Assembly: GCA_964558395.1 (NCBI GenBank)
Contig: CAZLDS010000011.1
Span: 9,734-73,733 of the forward strand
Direction: 5' to 3'
DNA from: CSP1-5 sp964558395
GTDB taxonomy: Bacteria; Methylomirabilota; Methylomirabilia; Methylomirabilales; CSP1-5
DNA: 64,000 nt
Positions 25,944 to 34,505 of this stretch are shown here, piece after piece. Position 1 is the first letter of the stretch, and each line of letters begins with the position of its first letter. Made by a program: the position numbers and the translations under genes. The notes beneath the pieces are model-generated. The model was not told where the DNA came from. It did no database searches and was given only the letters and a program-made list of their open reading frames with translations.

Positions 25944-27269
25944 CTACCCGAGCCGGTACATTTTGGCGACAGACGCCATGGCTTCATCCAAGATCGCCAC
26001 CCCCTCCAATGCCGTCTCTTCGTTAATCACGAGAGGGGGATTGATGCGGATGATATGGGAGTAGCACATGGCCACGAGTCCCCGCCGCAAACACTCCTGA
26101 TAGAGTCCCTGAGTCACATCCTTCTGAGGGGGCTCTTTCGTGGTGCGGTCTTTCACCAACTCCACCCCAAGCATCAGACCTTTTCCGCGGACGTCTCCTA
26201 CGAACCGATACTTCTCCTTGAGGGCTTGCAGCCTGGACAGCATTGCCGCCCCCACGCGCTCCGCGTTTGTAACCAGATCCTCCTTTAGGATGATTTCCAG
26301 TGACGTGAGACCCGCGGCGGCGGCGAGTGGATTCCCGCCGTAACTCGATGAGCTCCCGCTCGGATTCGCAAAGGGTTTCGCCTGTGTCAGTGCGTCCGTC
26401 GAGATGATTCCACTGACCGGAAATCCGCCTCCGATGCCTTTGCCCACCGTGAGCACATCGGGCACGACCCCATCGTGATCGCACCCCCACATTTTCCCCG
26501 TGCGCCCGAATCCGGTCAGCATCTCATCACAAATCAATAACGCATCATGCTCCTTGGCGATCGCCTGGATCGCCGTAAGAAAACCTTCCGGGGGGACGAC
26601 ATTCCCAGCGGTGCCTTGCATCGGCTCGACGATGATCGCCGCAATTTCCCCCTGCGTCTGGTATCGAATCACATCACGCAGATGCTCCGCGCACGCAATG
26701 CCGCATTCTGGATACCGCAGACTCAAGGGACACCGGTAGCAATTGGCGTAGGGAGAGACGTAGAGACCCGGCATGAACGGCCCCAGATGTTGCTTGAATT
26801 CGTCCCCGAGAAGCCCCAACACCCCTCCCGTCTTCCCGTGAAATCCGCCCCAGAATCCGATGAACTCAAACTTCCGAGTGGCGGACTTGGCGAGCCGCAA
26901 GGCCGCTTCTACGCCTTCGGCGCCTCCGGAGTACAACTGGATACGTGTCAGCCCCTCCGGAGTGACCGAGGCGAGCAATTCCAGAAACCGGGTCCGGGTT
27001 TCCGTGGTGAAGCTGCCGAAAGTCAGGCGTTCGACCTGCCGCTTTAACGCCTCCACATAGTGGGGATGACAGTGGCCGAGGCTTCCGACGCCGATTCCCG
27101 CAACGAAATCGATGTACTGGTTCCCATCTTCATCGATCAACGTGCAGCCGCTCCCCCGAGCCATGGCCAATCCGGAATACAGAGCAATGGACTGGAGCCC
27201 AGGGGCTATGTAGCGCTGCTCCCGTGCCACGACCTTTTTCGATCGGGGACCCGGTACGTCCCGTTTCAT
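25944..27269 (-). CDS. Class III PLP-dependent aminotransferase
   Basis: A protein of 441 residues of the ornithine/4-aminobutyrate aminotransferase class. The pyridoxal signature is intact: YSGGAEGVEAALRLAK, the aspartate in LLICDEMLTGFGRTG and the Schiff-base lysine in TVGKGIGGGFPVSG. A cysteine-rich insert (ANCYRCPL to ECGIAC) is unusual for the class. It transfers an amino group to a ketone. Given the neighbours, a keto-inositol is the likely acceptor, in analogy to StsC, although StsC itself is a different fold group. ATG 27269 is preferred over GTG 27272; TGATG couples it to the ATP-grasp gene. Confidence 0.9.
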   Translation of the reverse strand: MKRDVPGPRSKKVVAREQRYIAPGLQSIALYSGLAMARGSGCTLIDEDGNQYIDFVAGIGVGSLGHCHPHYVEALKRQVERLTFGSFTTETRTRFLELLASVTPEGLTRIQLYSGGAEGVEAALRLAKSATRKFEFIGFWGGFHGKTGGVLGLLGDEFKQHLGPFMPGLYVSPYANCYRCPLSLRYPECGIACAEHLRDVIRYQTQGEIAAIIVEPMQGTAGNVVPPEGFLTAIQAIAKEHDALLICDEMLTGFGRTGKMWGCDHDGVVPDVLTVGKGIGGGFPVSGIISTDALTQAKPFANPSGSSSSYGGNPLAAAAGLTSLEIILKEDLVTNAERVGAAMLSRLQALKEKYRFVGDVRGKGLMLGVELVKDRTTKEPPQKDVTQGLYQECLRRGLVAMCYSHIIRINPPLVINEETALEGVAILDEAMASVAKMYRLG

Positions 27270-28108
27270 CACGCCAATCCCCTGATGAACCGGCTTTCGA
27301 GGTAGGCCGCGATCTGAACGGACGCCTCATCCCGGTAGAGCGCGAAGCTGGGCCATGCATTCAGATCAATGAGGACCAGCTGTCCGTCCCGACGCGCGAT
27401 GGCATCCCCTCCGTACACCTCCAGGCCCAATGCCGCCGCCGCCCGCTGTGTCAATGAGGCCAGCCTCTTTGGATCGAAGGTGTAACCCGCTACGTGCTGG
27501 TCCTTGTGGTAGAACCACTGAAACCATCGCTCTTGTTCCGGATGCCGATCCGGATCGCCTACACCATAAAACTTAATGAGATCCCCTGGCACATGTTCTT
27601 GGATCACTGCCCGAGGAATGTCACGGTTGGCAAGATCGCGCAGGGCTTCCTGGGCCTGTGCCCGGCTGGAGACAAACACCACATCGCCTTCCTGGGTGTT
27701 ATGTACGTCGCCCCGTTTGACCCACACCGGTTTAGACACATTCAGGTCTGTCGATGTCGTAGAGACGAATAGATTTGGGGGAAACGGAATGCCGGCCTGC
27801 TCGATGAGGGAGATCATCCGGTCCCGGTACGTGTTCAGCACGGCCACAGGACTATTGACCTGAAGCACGCCGTCACTCTCCCACCGGCGAAGCAGATCGA
27901 GGACCCCAGGACGCTCACACATCAGGAAGACAAACGGCGGGGGTTGATCGACTATCCTGTTGACCTCCTCGGGGTTATGAAGGCCCATCTGAAACCCTTT
28001 GGCTTCGAGATGCTTGGCAGCCAACCGCAGGATTTCGGCATCATCAAATTCCCGTCCAGGCGAATGGGCGCGTTCCCGGAAAATGCCCCAGCAGCGCCGG
28101 TCCGTCAC
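27269..28108 (-). CDS. ATP-grasp-fold protein of unknown substrate
   Basis: A protein of 279 residues with the ATP-grasp layout. The first lobe carries VNSPVAVLNTYRDRMISLIEQAGIPFPP, the nucleotide-binding lysine lies in VWVKRGDVHNTQEGDVVFV, and the metal-ligand strand reads GGDAIARRDGQLVLIDLNAWPSF. Relatives include RimK-type ligases and inositol polyphosphate 5/6-kinases. Both ATP-dependent ligation to an amine and phosphorylation of a cyclitol are possible. It overlaps both neighbours (GTGA and TGATG), so it belongs to the cyclitol operon. The substrate is inferred from context only. Confidence 0.7.
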   Translation of the reverse strand: MTDRRCWGIFRERAHSPGREFDDAEILRLAAKHLEAKGFQMGLHNPEEVNRIVDQPPPFVFLMCERPGVLDLLRRWESDGVLQVNSPVAVLNTYRDRMISLIEQAGIPFPPNLFVSTTSTDLNVSKPVWVKRGDVHNTQEGDVVFVSSRAQAQEALRDLANRDIPRAVIQEHVPGDLIKFYGVGDPDRHPEQERWFQWFYHKDQHVAGYTFDPKRLASLTQRAAAALGLEVYGGDAIARRDGQLVLIDLNAWPSFALYRDEASVQIAAYLESRFIRGLA

Positions 28109-28842
28109 GCCGCACCTCCCGTCCGATCCTGCCCGATTTGACTCTCGTGGTGGGCCAGACTTTCGGCCAGCATGATATCCGCAGCCCGATCCACGTCCAC
28201 GACGACTGGAAGGACGACGCCGTACATCGGTTCGCCTCGATCCAGGAGCCAGCCGAGGAAGCCCCGTAGATTCCTCACCTCCGGTGGAGGCGACACGCGC
28301 CGCACCCGCTCCGGAACGAGGTACATCCCTGCCGTGACGACTTCTCCGGAGTCACCTCCGAGACGCGTGATGCGACCCGATGCATCGACGCCCGCCCAGA
28401 GTGGTCTCTCGTCATCCACGAATGGCGTCACTGCGAGGACGGTGGCGTCCGGCGGGAGCGCACGGGCAGCGCGCACAAAGGTGAGGAACGCCTCTTCGGG
28501 GCACCAGGCGTCCACCGTGGAAATCAGGGCCCGGCCTGAACCCAGGCGCCCCGCCACTTCCAAGAAGCTTTCAAGCGACGAGTCGGTCGTCTTCACGATG
28601 ATGTGCGCCTCGAGATTCGAAAACCGTGTCTGTATCCAGCTCTCGCACTCGCGATCCCGCTCGTTGACGATAATCACAAGCGACGAAATCTCGGCAGCCA
28701 CAAAGTTTCGTATGACGTGCTCGATCAACGTCATGCCGGCGACAGGGACCAGAGGCTTCGGCATCCTCCAACCTGCCCGCCGCAGGCGGCTGCCTGCCCC
28801 GGCTGCGATGATTCCTCCTCGGATGGTCGGCTCGCTGCTCAC
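28105..28842 (-). CDS. Nucleotidyltransferase (sugar/cyclitol-phosphate type)
   Basis: A protein of 245 residues with an intact nucleotidyltransferase signature: IIAAGAGSRLRRAG followed by PKPLVPVAGMTLIEHVI. The metal site is a TVDAW stretch in place of the usual xDxD. It should activate a sugar- or inositol-phosphate with CTP or another NTP. GTG 28842 overlaps the HAD stop as GTGA, and GGGAG lies 8 bases upstream; longer frames run through the HAD gene and are unlikely. It may supply CDP-cyclitol to the phosphotransferase at 23653, whose own nucleotidyltransferase domain is degenerate. Confidence 0.82.
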   Translation of the reverse strand: MSSEPTIRGGIIAAGAGSRLRRAGWRMPKPLVPVAGMTLIEHVIRNFVAAEISSLVIIVNERDRECESWIQTRFSNLEAHIIVKTTDSSLESFLEVAGRLGSGRALISTVDAWCPEEAFLTFVRAARALPPDATVLAVTPFVDDERPLWAGVDASGRITRLGGDSGEVVTAGMYLVPERVRRVSPPPEVRNLRGFLGWLLDRGEPMYGVVLPVVVDVDRAADIMLAESLAHHESQIGQDRTGGAA

Positions 28843-29564
28843 AACAACAACTCCCGTAACCCCTCGAGGGTATGGACGACGGGGTCCTTGGGACAGCACG
28901 GCCCATCGCCCGGGGAGAGGCCCGGTGTCAGCCAGACGTGGGCCATCCCGATCCCGCGGGCGCCCGCCATGTCTCGCCGTAAAGAGTCTCCCACAAAGAC
29001 GGCCTGGGGCGGATCGGTACGCAACGCCTCCAATGCCACCAAAAAGATCCGCGGATCGGGCTTGACACATCCGACATGCGCGGAGTCCACGACCACCGTC
29101 AGAAACGAACTCAGCCCCACCTCATGACAGATCGTGGCAAGGTTTCCATAGAAGTTTGAGACGATCCCGAGCCGATACCGGTGGCTGAGCACCTCCAAGA
29201 GTTGGGCATTAGTAGACAGTCGCTCGCGTGCGCCATCCACGAAACGCTTGGTAATTCTCTCCGTAAGCATCCCGTCCTGCAAGTCCAGCGCGTGGGTCAC
29301 ATCCCCCACAAGTCGCATCACAGTATCCCAAAGTCGGAGGGTGACAGGAATGGCGCCTACGAGGGCGTCATCCGATGCGTAGAATGCCTGGTCAAACTTT
29401 TCCGCAGACACCTCAACGCCTTCGTCGCGATACAACCGAAAGAAGCGTTCCTTCCATGGAATCCCGTCGGCGTCTAATGTACCGCCAAAGTCGAACAGCA
29501 CGGAGGTCCATGGGAGCTTCTTCCCCGTCGGCCATGAACGCGGCATATGCTGACGTGCGTGCAT
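28839..29564 (-). CDS. HAD-family phosphatase
   Basis: A protein of 241 residues with HAD motifs in order: nucleophile Asp25 in LFDFGGTLD, the Ser/Asn of VSNFYGN, the lysine in CVKPDPRIF, and the acidic pair in VFVGDSLRRDMAGA. The first motif has G in place of the usual second aspartate, as in some dehalogenase-type members. It should remove phosphate from a small molecule, plausibly a cyclitol phosphate intermediate. It starts 7 bases after the flippase stop and overlaps the nucleotidyltransferase gene. Confidence 0.85.
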   Translation of the reverse strand: MHARQHMPRSWPTGKKLPWTSVLFDFGGTLDADGIPWKERFFRLYRDEGVEVSAEKFDQAFYASDDALVGAIPVTLRLWDTVMRLVGDVTHALDLQDGMLTERITKRFVDGARERLSTNAQLLEVLSHRYRLGIVSNFYGNLATICHEVGLSSFLTVVVDSAHVGCVKPDPRIFLVALEALRTDPPQAVFVGDSLRRDMAGARGIGMAHVWLTPGLSPGDGPCCPKDPVVHTLEGLRELLL

Positions 29565-29571
29565 CCACGTC

Positions 29572-30597
29572 CTACGAGCTTGGAGAATCTGACAGGTCCA
29601 GCCGGCTCAATCGCGCGCCATACCTTTTCAAGAGGACGACCAACCCCGGCACAATCCAGACCAGTTCCCGGGCGCGGCGGACGAGTCCGTAGGCCACCCC
29701 TTCTGCGGCCGGCAAACCGAGCACCATGAACACCCCTACCCGCACGCCTTCCGCCGTCCCCACCCGTCCCGGGACGAACACGAGCAGGCTGTTGAGAATC
29801 GCTGCGAGTGTCTCGATAGCGACGGCTGTCGCCCACCCCTCGGTCGGCGCCAGGAGACGCAGGACCAGGTACGTCTCCAGGAGCCCCCCGCACCATCCGA
29901 CGAAGCACCAGGCCGCCGACGCCGCAAACAAGCCGCTCTGCTTCCTACTATAGAAGGGTTGGATCTTGGCATCAAGCGCCTCCGCCAAGGGTTGATACGA
30001 CCTGAGACGGGTCGTGAATCGTCTCCACTTGGCCAACCGATGCAGGATCGGCGAAAACGTTCCCTTGCGGAGCCCCATACTCGCCAGGATGAGCCCGACC
30101 CCGAACGCACCCATGAACACCGCGGCAGTGACCTTGACCGGCGTTGACAGGTCAAATTGCGTGAGACACACCACCATACCGGCCACAAGAAATACCCACT
30201 GCGCCAGCAGCTCGGTGTGCTTATATACCGTGATCGAGGCCAGCGCGTCCCTGAGTCCCAGGGTGTCGCGCGAGAGATCGGCCTTCACCGGCTCCCCCGC
30301 AAAATTGGCCGAGGGGACGAGGTAATTGACCGAGGATCCAGCGAGATACACCCCAAACAGCCTCAGAAACTTCCCGTGCCGCGACTCGGGGTCAATGAGC
30401 ACCCACCATCCGCGCGCAAAGGCAAGCTCGGCGAAGCCATAGAGTGCACAGAGGGCGAAGAACCACGGCCCGATCGCCGAAAGGTTGGCCTCGATGGCGG
30501 GCCACCTCACAACCCAGAGGATCCACCCGATCAGGCCGATGCCGGCCACGACCATCCCGATCCTCCAGAGTTGCCTCAGCCCGTGTCGCTCACGCAT
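29572..30597 (-). CDS. Flippase-like membrane protein (LPG synthase TM/AglD family)
   Basis: An integral membrane protein of 341 residues with about 7-8 hydrophobic segments. The family (UPF0104, lysylphosphatidylglycerol-synthase transmembrane region) shows SSVNYLVPSANFAGEPVKA near residue 85 and the C-terminal NSLLVFVPGRVGTAEGVRVGVF, both seen here. Members translocate lipids or help glycolipid synthesis. Start ATG 30597 has AAGGAG 9 bases upstream. In this operon it could move the cyclitol lipid across the inner membrane. The gap to the amidinotransferase gene upstream is 123 bases. Confidence 0.85.
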   Translation of the reverse strand: MRERHGLRQLWRIGMVVAGIGLIGWILWVVRWPAIEANLSAIGPWFFALCALYGFAELAFARGWWVLIDPESRHGKFLRLFGVYLAGSSVNYLVPSANFAGEPVKADLSRDTLGLRDALASITVYKHTELLAQWVFLVAGMVVCLTQFDLSTPVKVTAAVFMGAFGVGLILASMGLRKGTFSPILHRLAKWRRFTTRLRSYQPLAEALDAKIQPFYSRKQSGLFAASAAWCFVGWCGGLLETYLVLRLLAPTEGWATAVAIETLAAILNSLLVFVPGRVGTAEGVRVGVFMVLGLPAAEGVAYGLVRRARELVWIVPGLVVLLKRYGARLSRLDLSDSPSS

Positions 30598-30720
30598 GTG
30601 GCATGACTCCTTGCTCCAGACCAACAGTGCTCCCCGACTCCCCACACTCAAGAGCCCTGGCAAGAACAGCTCAGTTTATGTGATATTGCGATTGGAGTCC
30701 ACTTGGAAAAGGAGAAGGGA

Positions 30721-31830
30721 CTAAAAATAGGACTGTAATGCTCCTCTCCTCCGTATATCGAGAGTGGCACAATGGAAGGCGCCACCAAAGGGTCTGTAGT
30801 GGGAGAAAGGGCAGGGAATGGGATTGAATCCCCAGTCTTTGAGTGCTCTCATCATGGACTGTTGCGACTTTTCTACGATCACCCGCTTCTCATCGAGCAT
30901 CAAGACGTTTACGCTGATCCACTTGCTCACGAAAGAGAGGACGTATCCAGGCACAGGATCGGGCTCAGGAGCGACGAGGATATCCCAGGATTTAAAGACC
31001 TTCGGGAGTTTGTTCGTATCGGTCCACTCGGGATTCACCAAAAGCTTCCCCGGTGCCAAGGGCTGAAGCGTGGAATCAATGTGCATCGGGTGCCGACACC
31101 GACTTTCGACCTCGTGGATTCTGTATTTCTCCCCCAAATGCCGTCGCAGCCATTCGATCCCGGCCCGATTGGACACGTTACTCCTGATGCAAAAGATATC
31201 TCTGCCACACCGAATGAAATCTGCGGCGTCAAAGACGGGTTCGGATTCGTTCGTCACATAATGCCGTGGTGGACCGGCTTTCGGGGATTTGTACTTATCA
31301 TCGTACAGGGAATCAAGCAACTGAGGCCTCGGCGCTGCCGTCCATCGCGCACCTTGCGCGAAGTATTCTTTGAACAATGCACGATAGGCATCCATTTCAA
31401 AGTACCGCGAGCGCCAGGGGGAGGGGGTTTCAATAATCTCATCCCCGATAATCAGAATGCAATCTCGTGGACATGCCGTGGTATATCCCTGGGCTGTCCA
31501 GTGCGGTGTCTTATACCGCACAGAGAAATCCACAATGTCCGGCCGTCGCACGACGACCCCCTCAGATTCCAAAATGTGAACAAACTCATCGAGTTCTTTC
31601 TGGGCAGGCTCAACGAGCCTTTTCGGATAGCGGCGTCCTGCGAACGGACGGTAGAGGACGGCAGCCATTTTCGGCAGCTTATACGTCACCATGACATGAT
31701 TGGAAGGAATCGTCGCACCGTCTAACCGACCGACGATGATCTCCTCGAGGGGATCCCATTCATTATGAGAGTTGACAGGGCACGCGTTCCCTTCGGTGAT
31801 GCGTGGTGATTCGGTGATGAATCCATCCAT
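30721..31830 (-). CDS. Amidinotransferase (StrB1/AGAT type)
   Basis: A protein of 369 residues of the arginine:glycine amidinotransferase family, which moves an amidino group from arginine to an amine, giving a guanidino product and ornithine. Catalytic residues fit: His250 in MHIDST, Cys354 in GGAFHCATLD, and the aspartate in EPVFDAAD. The opening NEWDPLEEIIVG and the ending RRRGALQSYF are family signatures. The CATLD ending recalls scyllo-inosamine-4-phosphate amidinotransferase StrB1 more than glycine amidinotransferase, though I rely on memory for that. It starts 33 bases after the squalene-hopene cyclase stop. Confidence 0.87.
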   Translation of the reverse strand: MDGFITESPRITEGNACPVNSHNEWDPLEEIIVGRLDGATIPSNHVMVTYKLPKMAAVLYRPFAGRRYPKRLVEPAQKELDEFVHILESEGVVVRRPDIVDFSVRYKTPHWTAQGYTTACPRDCILIIGDEIIETPSPWRSRYFEMDAYRALFKEYFAQGARWTAAPRPQLLDSLYDDKYKSPKAGPPRHYVTNESEPVFDAADFIRCGRDIFCIRSNVSNRAGIEWLRRHLGEKYRIHEVESRCRHPMHIDSTLQPLAPGKLLVNPEWTDTNKLPKVFKSWDILVAPEPDPVPGYVLSFVSKWISVNVLMLDEKRVIVEKSQQSMMRALKDWGFNPIPCPFSHYRPFGGAFHCATLDIRRRGALQSYF

Positions 31831-31863
31831 GGACCGGGACCTCCCTGGAGGGAGACAACAGGA

Positions 31864-33795
31864 TTAGGCCTGCTCTGCTGACAGCGTCCTCTGGTAGACG
31901 CCGAGGGCCCAGAGAGGAAAGTAGACGGGGTAGAGATGATACTTGAGGAAAAAAACACGGGGGAAGCCGGTCCCATTCCAGAACGGATCATCCCAGGAGC
32001 CGTCCGGCCGCTGGGTTTGGAGCAGGTACTGGATTCCTTTGGCGACGGCGGGGTTTTTTGCCTCCCCCACCGCGAGCAGCCCGAGCAGCGCCCAGGCGGT
32101 CTGGCTCGGCATGCTCTCCCCGGTCCCGGCAAGGGCGGGGTCCGTATAGCTCAGACAGGTCTCTCCCCATCCGCCGTCCGCATTCTGGCACCGTTCCAGC
32201 CACCGGACGGCTCGACGGATGTACGAGGCGTTCGGATCCTCCCCAATAGCCCCGAGGCCCCGGAGGACCGACCAGGTTCCATAGATGTAATTGGCTCCCC
32301 ACCGGCCGTACCACGGCCCATCCGCGCATTGTGTCTCTTTGATGAATGCTAACGCCCGGGCCGCCTGAGGATGCTGTGCGACCTCCCCAAAAGTTCCGAG
32401 TGTCTCGAGCCCGCGCCCCGCCAAATCCTCGGTCGGCGGATCGAGCAGGGCCCCGTGGTCCGCAAACGGAATATTATTTAACAGGCTTCGCACGTTATCC
32501 GCATCGAAAGAGCCCCATCCACCATTCTCGGATTGCATGCCCAGAAACCACGTGAGGCCCCTTTCGATGGCCTGCCCCACCTCAACGCGATCCGGCAGCC
32601 GGACTTTCTTGAGGGCCATCAACACCACAGCGGAATCATCGGTGTCGGGATAGAAGTCGTTCCGAAATTGGAACGGCCATCCGCCCGCGGGCAGATTCGG
32701 CCGCTTTACTTGCCAATCGCCGCGCCGCAGGATCTGTTCCCGAAGCAGCCACGTGGCGGCCTTCTCCAATCCGGGGTGGTCCGGGGCGAGGCCAGACTCC
32801 ACCAAGGCGTTCACCGCGAGGGCGGTATCCCAGACGGGCGGAAGACAGGGCTGCACACGGAACGTGTCACCGTCCTCGATCCCCAAGTCTTCGATCTCCT
32901 GTAACCCTCCGGCCATCTTTGGGTGGTCCGCGGTGTAGCCCAGCGTGTGCAACGCCATCACCGCATTGGCCATGGCCGGATAAATCCCCCCAAGCCCCCC
33001 TGGCCCCATTCGCCTCAAGGTCCAGGCGACGGCTTGCCGGCGTGCCCGTGCCCGGAATGGGCGCGGGGCCCACCGCTCCAGTCCGGGCAGTAGCGAATCG
33101 AGCCCAATGAAGAAGTTCTTCCAGGAGAGGAGCTCATCGGAGAGGGGAAACCGCAGATCGGCCGCAGCCCGGGAGGGAATATAGAGCTCATCGATACCCG
33201 CCTCTGCGGGAATCGGACAGACCGGTTTCAGATCCATGAGGATCAAGAGCGGGACGATGACCGTTCGTGACCAGTACGAGACCTCGTACAGATTAAAGTA
33301 AGACCAGCGGGGGAGGAACATAATCTCGACCGGCATGGCCGGGACCCCCTGCCAGTCGTACTGCCCAAACAGGGCCAGGGTGATCTTTGTAAAGACGTTG
33401 GCCTTGGTGACCCCACCCTTCGCCAGGATGTTCTCCCTCGCCAAAAGCATGAAGGGCTCATTGGTCGAATGCCCCGCCAGCTTCAACGCGAAATAGGCCT
33501 TGACCGTCGCACTGATATCGCTGGGGCTACCCGGGAAGAGATCCCATCCCCCATCGGGCAGCTGCTTGGCCAGGACGTAATTGACTGCCTTCCGTTCCCG
33601 ATCGCGATCCACCCGACCCAGGAAGTGGCGGAGCATGATGTACTCCGAGGTCAGGGTGGTATCCGCCTCAAGCTCGCCGAGCCAGTACCCGTCCGCATGC
33701 TGGAGGCTCAGAAGATACTCCCGACTCCGCCGGACGGCCTCGCCCAGCACCCGGACCGCAGGACGCTCGCCCATTATGAGAGGTGATCCACTCAT
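31864..33795 (-). CDS. shc: Squalene-hopene cyclase
   Basis: This membrane-associated enzyme cyclises squalene to hopene and hopanol. The 643 residues match the family. The protonating motif DTDD is at residues 384-387 (FYPDTDDSAVV), and several QW repeats are visible (QHADGYWLGEL, LPDGGWDL, SENGGWGSFD, NADGGWGE, RPDGSWDD). ATG 33795 has GGGAAGGA just upstream; the longer frame would overlap the PagL-like gene. It is followed closely by the amidinotransferase and preceded by lipid-transport genes, so hopanoid synthesis and export share an operon. Confidence 0.96.
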   Translation of the reverse strand: MSGSPLIMGERPAVRVLGEAVRRSREYLLSLQHADGYWLGELEADTTLTSEYIMLRHFLGRVDRDRERKAVNYVLAKQLPDGGWDLFPGSPSDISATVKAYFALKLAGHSTNEPFMLLARENILAKGGVTKANVFTKITLALFGQYDWQGVPAMPVEIMFLPRWSYFNLYEVSYWSRTVIVPLLILMDLKPVCPIPAEAGIDELYIPSRAAADLRFPLSDELLSWKNFFIGLDSLLPGLERWAPRPFRARARRQAVAWTLRRMGPGGLGGIYPAMANAVMALHTLGYTADHPKMAGGLQEIEDLGIEDGDTFRVQPCLPPVWDTALAVNALVESGLAPDHPGLEKAATWLLREQILRRGDWQVKRPNLPAGGWPFQFRNDFYPDTDDSAVVLMALKKVRLPDRVEVGQAIERGLTWFLGMQSENGGWGSFDADNVRSLLNNIPFADHGALLDPPTEDLAGRGLETLGTFGEVAQHPQAARALAFIKETQCADGPWYGRWGANYIYGTWSVLRGLGAIGEDPNASYIRRAVRWLERCQNADGGWGETCLSYTDPALAGTGESMPSQTAWALLGLLAVGEAKNPAVAKGIQYLLQTQRPDGSWDDPFWNGTGFPRVFFLKYHLYPVYFPLWALGVYQRTLSAEQA

Positions 33796-33818
33796 TTCCT
33801 TCCCTCTGGTCCCGTCAG

Positions 33819-34472
33819 CTACTCCAAGAAGACCGACACCCCGACGAGAAACAGACTCGAGTCGAGACCGGCATTCGGCTCGCGGGTGTTGGCGTTCGAA
33901 ATATGATTCCAGCGCCATTCGCCGGTCAGTGCGGTCCGTTCCGAGACGAAATAATGAAACCCCAAGCCGCCCTGGACGGAGAAATTAAAGCCATTGTCCT
34001 GACCGTCCACATCGAACGAGAGACCGAGGAACCCTCCCCCGGCCTCCACGAAGGGAATGAAATTCCCGCCGGGCAGGAAGTTATACCGGAACATCAGCAC
34101 GCCCCCGCCGGCGACGCCACTTCTCGGCTCCACCTCGACGAGCAGCGTCCCTTCCACCAGCAGCTCGAAATTGCCCCGGTACCAGGCATCCCCGCCCATC
34201 GGGTCGCTGAGGCCAATCCCCCAACGGGGGAGCACAGCAACATACTGGAGGTCCTCAATGTCAGGGGTCGTCGCCCCGACGGGGATGGGAAACGCATATC
34301 CGACCGCGATCCCGATCTCCTGCTTGCCAAACCCGAACAGCCGTTCCGGCGATTGTGCCGTCTCCTCCGTCGCGGGTGGTGCCGCGCTCGGGTCCGCCGC
34401 CCACCCCCCCCGTGGAAGCAGAAGTATCACCGAGGCCGTACCCAACAGCAGAAGGCGGCGCGGTGGCCACAT
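33819..34472 (-). CDS. PagL-like lipid A 3-O-deacylase (acyloxyacyl hydrolase)
   Basis: An outer-membrane beta-barrel of 217 residues. A signal peptide (LLLLGTASVILLLPRGGWA) precedes alternating amphipathic strands. The C-terminal motif HISNANTREPNAGLDS includes the catalytic His190 and Ser192 spacing of PagL, and the chain ends in a hydrophobic strand with a final F-L-E. PagL removes the 3-position acyl chain of lipid A. It lies between squalene-hopene cyclase and a MlaC-type gene, which links outer-membrane remodelling with hopanoids. GAGGAGAGAGG precedes the ATG. Confidence 0.8.
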   Translation of the reverse strand: MWPPRRLLLLGTASVILLLPRGGWAADPSAAPPATEETAQSPERLFGFGKQEIGIAVGYAFPIPVGATTPDIEDLQYVAVLPRWGIGLSDPMGGDAWYRGNFELLVEGTLLVEVEPRSGVAGGGVLMFRYNFLPGGNFIPFVEAGGGFLGLSFDVDGQDNGFNFSVQGGLGFHYFVSERTALTGEWRWNHISNANTREPNAGLDSSLFLVGVSVFLE

Positions 34473-34505
34473 TCCCCCCTCTCTCCTCTATCTTACGTCC
34501 GAGAG

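Noticed and set aside
30721..31830. Amidinotransferase as an arginine deiminase or agmatine deiminase
   Set aside because: The ending HCATLD followed by RRRGALQSYF and the opening NEWDPLEE fit the AGAT/StrB1 family, not deiminases.
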